From Cacajao melanocephalus (Eukaryota > Chordata > Mammalia > Primates > Pitheciidae), in NCBI GenBank assembly GCA_963573385.1, contig CAUYLG010041475.1:140661-204660 (forward strand): 64,000 nucleotides of DNA, in the 5' to 3' direction. Positions 62,016 to 64,000 of this stretch are shown here, one piece after another (within the stretch, counting starts at the first letter, position 1; each line of letters starts with the position of its first letter). The translations under genes were made by a program, and so were the position numbers. Under the pieces are notes generated by a model. That model was not told the DNA's origin. It saw nothing but the letters and a program-made list of their open reading frames with translations, and did no database searches.

Positions 62016-62594
62016 CTGAGTCTTTAGGGACTGGGACATCAAAGTGTGGCATCCAGCTAACATGCACTCTCCTCAGAGTTGCTTCCTTCTCCCCATTCAA
62101 CCCTGGAGGAAAGAAGCTTTGTTGTGTCTGTATGTGTGTGAGAACCCCTCATTCTCATTCCTAGCTCGAAGGCCTTTTTGCCTGGAGGTGTGGTTTGCAG
62201 GCTGCTAGATCTCACTGTTTGCACACACACAAAAAAGTGTTGAGATTCTTAAAAATCTCTCTTGTGAGGAGCAAGAAGAGAAACGCTTTTTTTTTTTTTC
62301 TGGAAGCAAGGTGGACAATTTATCACCACCTGCCAAAACCTTCCTCTAAGGCATCAGTTCTCAAACTTGTAAAGCACTCTCCCTGTCAACCCAGTCAGAA
62401 TGACAAAATCCAGAGTCATTCTCAAGAGAGAGGGGTGATAGGTATGAAGGGGTGGCTGAGAGCATTGGCAGGGACGGAGGGATGGCTGGGGCTCTTGTGG
62501 AAAAGCCTGCTCACTACCAAATCTAGGACCCCGCAGTCTGCAAGTGGCTACAGTTACGGATCACTTTACCGAGGGTCTGCTTTCCACAGGCTTA

Positions 62595-62720
62595 GCAAGC
62601 TGTTCAGTTCTTCATTTGTTAATTCAACACATTTTTCTTGAGCACTTACTGTGTGTGTGCTAAGTGTTGGGGAAAAGGTGACCAAGACACAAGTCTCTGC
62701 CCACAGGCGCTTACATTCTG
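62595..62720 (-). mobile_element. MIR- or L2-like old repeat fragment
   Basis: TTGAGCACTTACTGTGTGTG followed by GACCAAGACACAAGTCTCTG and CTTACATTCTG is a common old mammalian repeat pattern. Related pieces are at 5080-5160 and 42885-42970. Family uncertain. Confidence 0.45.
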
Positions 62721-62984
62721 CCATCACTCACGTCTCCACTCACCACCCACTGAAAACACGGCTCACCCAGGAAGGGTTTCTCTGAATGCATCAAAGTTCC
62801 TCAGGGATTCTCTAAGACTAATCTCTAACATGCCTGTGAGTTTTCACCACGTCAGTAGGAATCACTTGGCTTCTTTGGCCATGGGAAATGTACCAGGAAC
62901 TCTTGTTGGCATGTGCAAGTATCAGTGCTGGTACTGGAAGGCCCAAAGCGCCAGTCAGTCAGTGCTATGCTCAAGGGTTAAGGC

Positions 62985-63625
62985 TCTGCCCTGCATGTCC
63001 ATTAGGATGGCCACCATCAAGAAACATAGAAAACAACAAGTGTTGGTGAGGATGTGGACAAACTGCAACCCTGTGTACTCTGAGTGGGATTGTAAAAGGG
63101 TGAGACTGCTATGGAAAACAGTAGGAAGTTTCCTCCAGACATTAGGGCTAGACCTACCATAGGGGCCAGCACTTCTGGGTTTATATCTAAAATGATTGCA
63201 AGCAGTGTCTGGAAGAGATATTTGCACACTTATGCTCATAACAGAATTGTTTAAAATAACCAAGAGCTAGAAGCAACCCAAGTGTCTGTGGATGGATGAA
63301 TAGATAAACAATGGAATATTATCCAGTCTTAAAAAAGGAAGGAAATCCTATCACATGCTGCAACATAAATGAACCTTGAAGACATTATGCTAAGTAAAAT
63401 AAGTCGGGCACAAAAAGACAAACACAGCATAATTTCACTTATATGAGGGACCTTAAGTAGTCCAATTTAAGACACAGAAAGTAGAATGGTGTTTGCCAAG
63501 GGTAGTGGGGAGAGAGAATGGGGACTTGTTCAGTGGGAGTTGACTTTCAGTTTTGCAAGATGAGAAAGTTCTAGATATTGAATGCACAACGATGTGAATA
63601 AACATTATGGAATTGTACACTATAT
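62985..63625 (+). mobile_element. Old L1 3' ORF2 fragment, sense
   Basis: GTTGGTGAGGATGTGGACAA, AGAAGCAACCCAAGTGTCTG, AACAATGGAATATTATCCAG and ATGAACCTTGAAGACATTAT appear in the order of the L1 ORF2 3' end. The frame is broken. Confidence 0.9.
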
Positions 63626-63658
63626 TTTTTACTTTATTTTATTTATTTATTTTTTTTT

Positions 63659-63793
63659 GAAAGAAAGAAAAAGAGAGAAAAGAAGAAAGAAAGAGTGAAA
63701 GAAAGAAAAAAAAGAATGTAAGAGAGAAAGAAAGAAGAGAAAGAGGGAGAGAGAACGGGATTCTTATTCTATTGCCCAGGCTAGAATGCAGTC
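63659..63793 (-). repeat. (GAAA)n-like purine tract inside an Alu remnant
   Basis: T-rich head, then about 100 nt of A and G (63659-63756), then ATTGCCCAGGCTAGAATGCA, the usual start of an antisense Alu. The Alu stops there. Confidence 0.8.
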
Positions 63794-63794
63794 T

Positions 63795-64000
63795 AAAAAT
63801 GGGTATTAAAAACTTCTTTTATGCCAATAATTGTGCTTAACAATGGAGACAGGAAGGAGGAAGGGATGAAAATAACAAACAAGCAGCCAACCAATATTTT
63901 ATTTCAACCTGTGAAATGCTATGCAATTGCTGAGGAGTGATTTACTTCCAATTATGTGGTCACTTTTAAAATAGGTGTAATGTGATACTGAGAAAAATGT
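63795..64000. other. End of window, no feature
   Basis: Short unique sequence with nothing recognised. Confidence 0.4.

Noticed and set aside
62638..63162. 174-codon frame
   Set aside because: Runs from unique sequence into a decayed L1 fragment in the wrong frame; not a gene.

Overview
The window is primate, almost certainly human, nuclear DNA. It has dense Alu copies, many MIR, L2, L1 and DNA-transposon remnants, long introns, and one recognisable protein-coding gene on the + strand. That gene is FOXO3 (FKHRL1, chromosome 6q21). The large coding exon at 14928-16362 encodes residues 208-673 of the 673-residue FOXO3 protein. Residue numbering from this exon places H212, S253, S315, S413, S626 and S644 exactly on the codons expected from the literature. 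The first coding exon (residues 1-207) and the promoter lie upstream, outside the window.

Layout. 1-14927: the 3' part of the long intron between the two coding exons; it may hold the promoter and first exon of the short FOXO3 isoform. 14928-16362: second coding exon, ending 34 nt after the stop codon; the same 1435-nt exon is the body of circFOXO3. 16363-31338: an intron lying within the 3' UTR, with one exon-like segment at 17858-17987. 31339 to about 36050: terminal 3'-UTR exon, free of recognisable interspersed repeats, carrying strong microRNA seed matches (miR-182/96, miR-132/212, miR-155) and three AATAAA hexamers, the last at 36027. About 36050-64000: downstream intergenic DNA with no gene I can support, made of old repeats (L1, HAL1-like L1, L2, MIR, MER5-like, ERV-L), younger Alus with clear target-site duplications, a 36-bp minisatellite, microsatellites, and a repeat-poor GC-richer stretch at about 47.5-51.7 kb.

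How it works together. FOXO3 is a forkhead transcription factor controlled by AKT phosphorylation, 14-3-3 binding and nuclear export. This window holds recognition helix 3 and the wing part of the DNA-binding domain, the NLS, two of the three AKT sites, the NES and the C-terminal transactivation region. Post-transcriptional control is concentrated in the terminal exon. Intronic Alus in opposite orientations flank the coding exon and could influence back-splicing.

No bacterial-type system, CRISPR array, tRNA or rRNA gene was seen, and I found no convincing new protein-coding gene. The most useful leads are regulatory: circular-RNA flanks, the alternative first exon, a possible poison exon, microRNA and Pumilio sites, a palindromic GATA cluster, and an expanded minisatellite inside an old repeat. 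Repeat family names come from reading, not from a database search.
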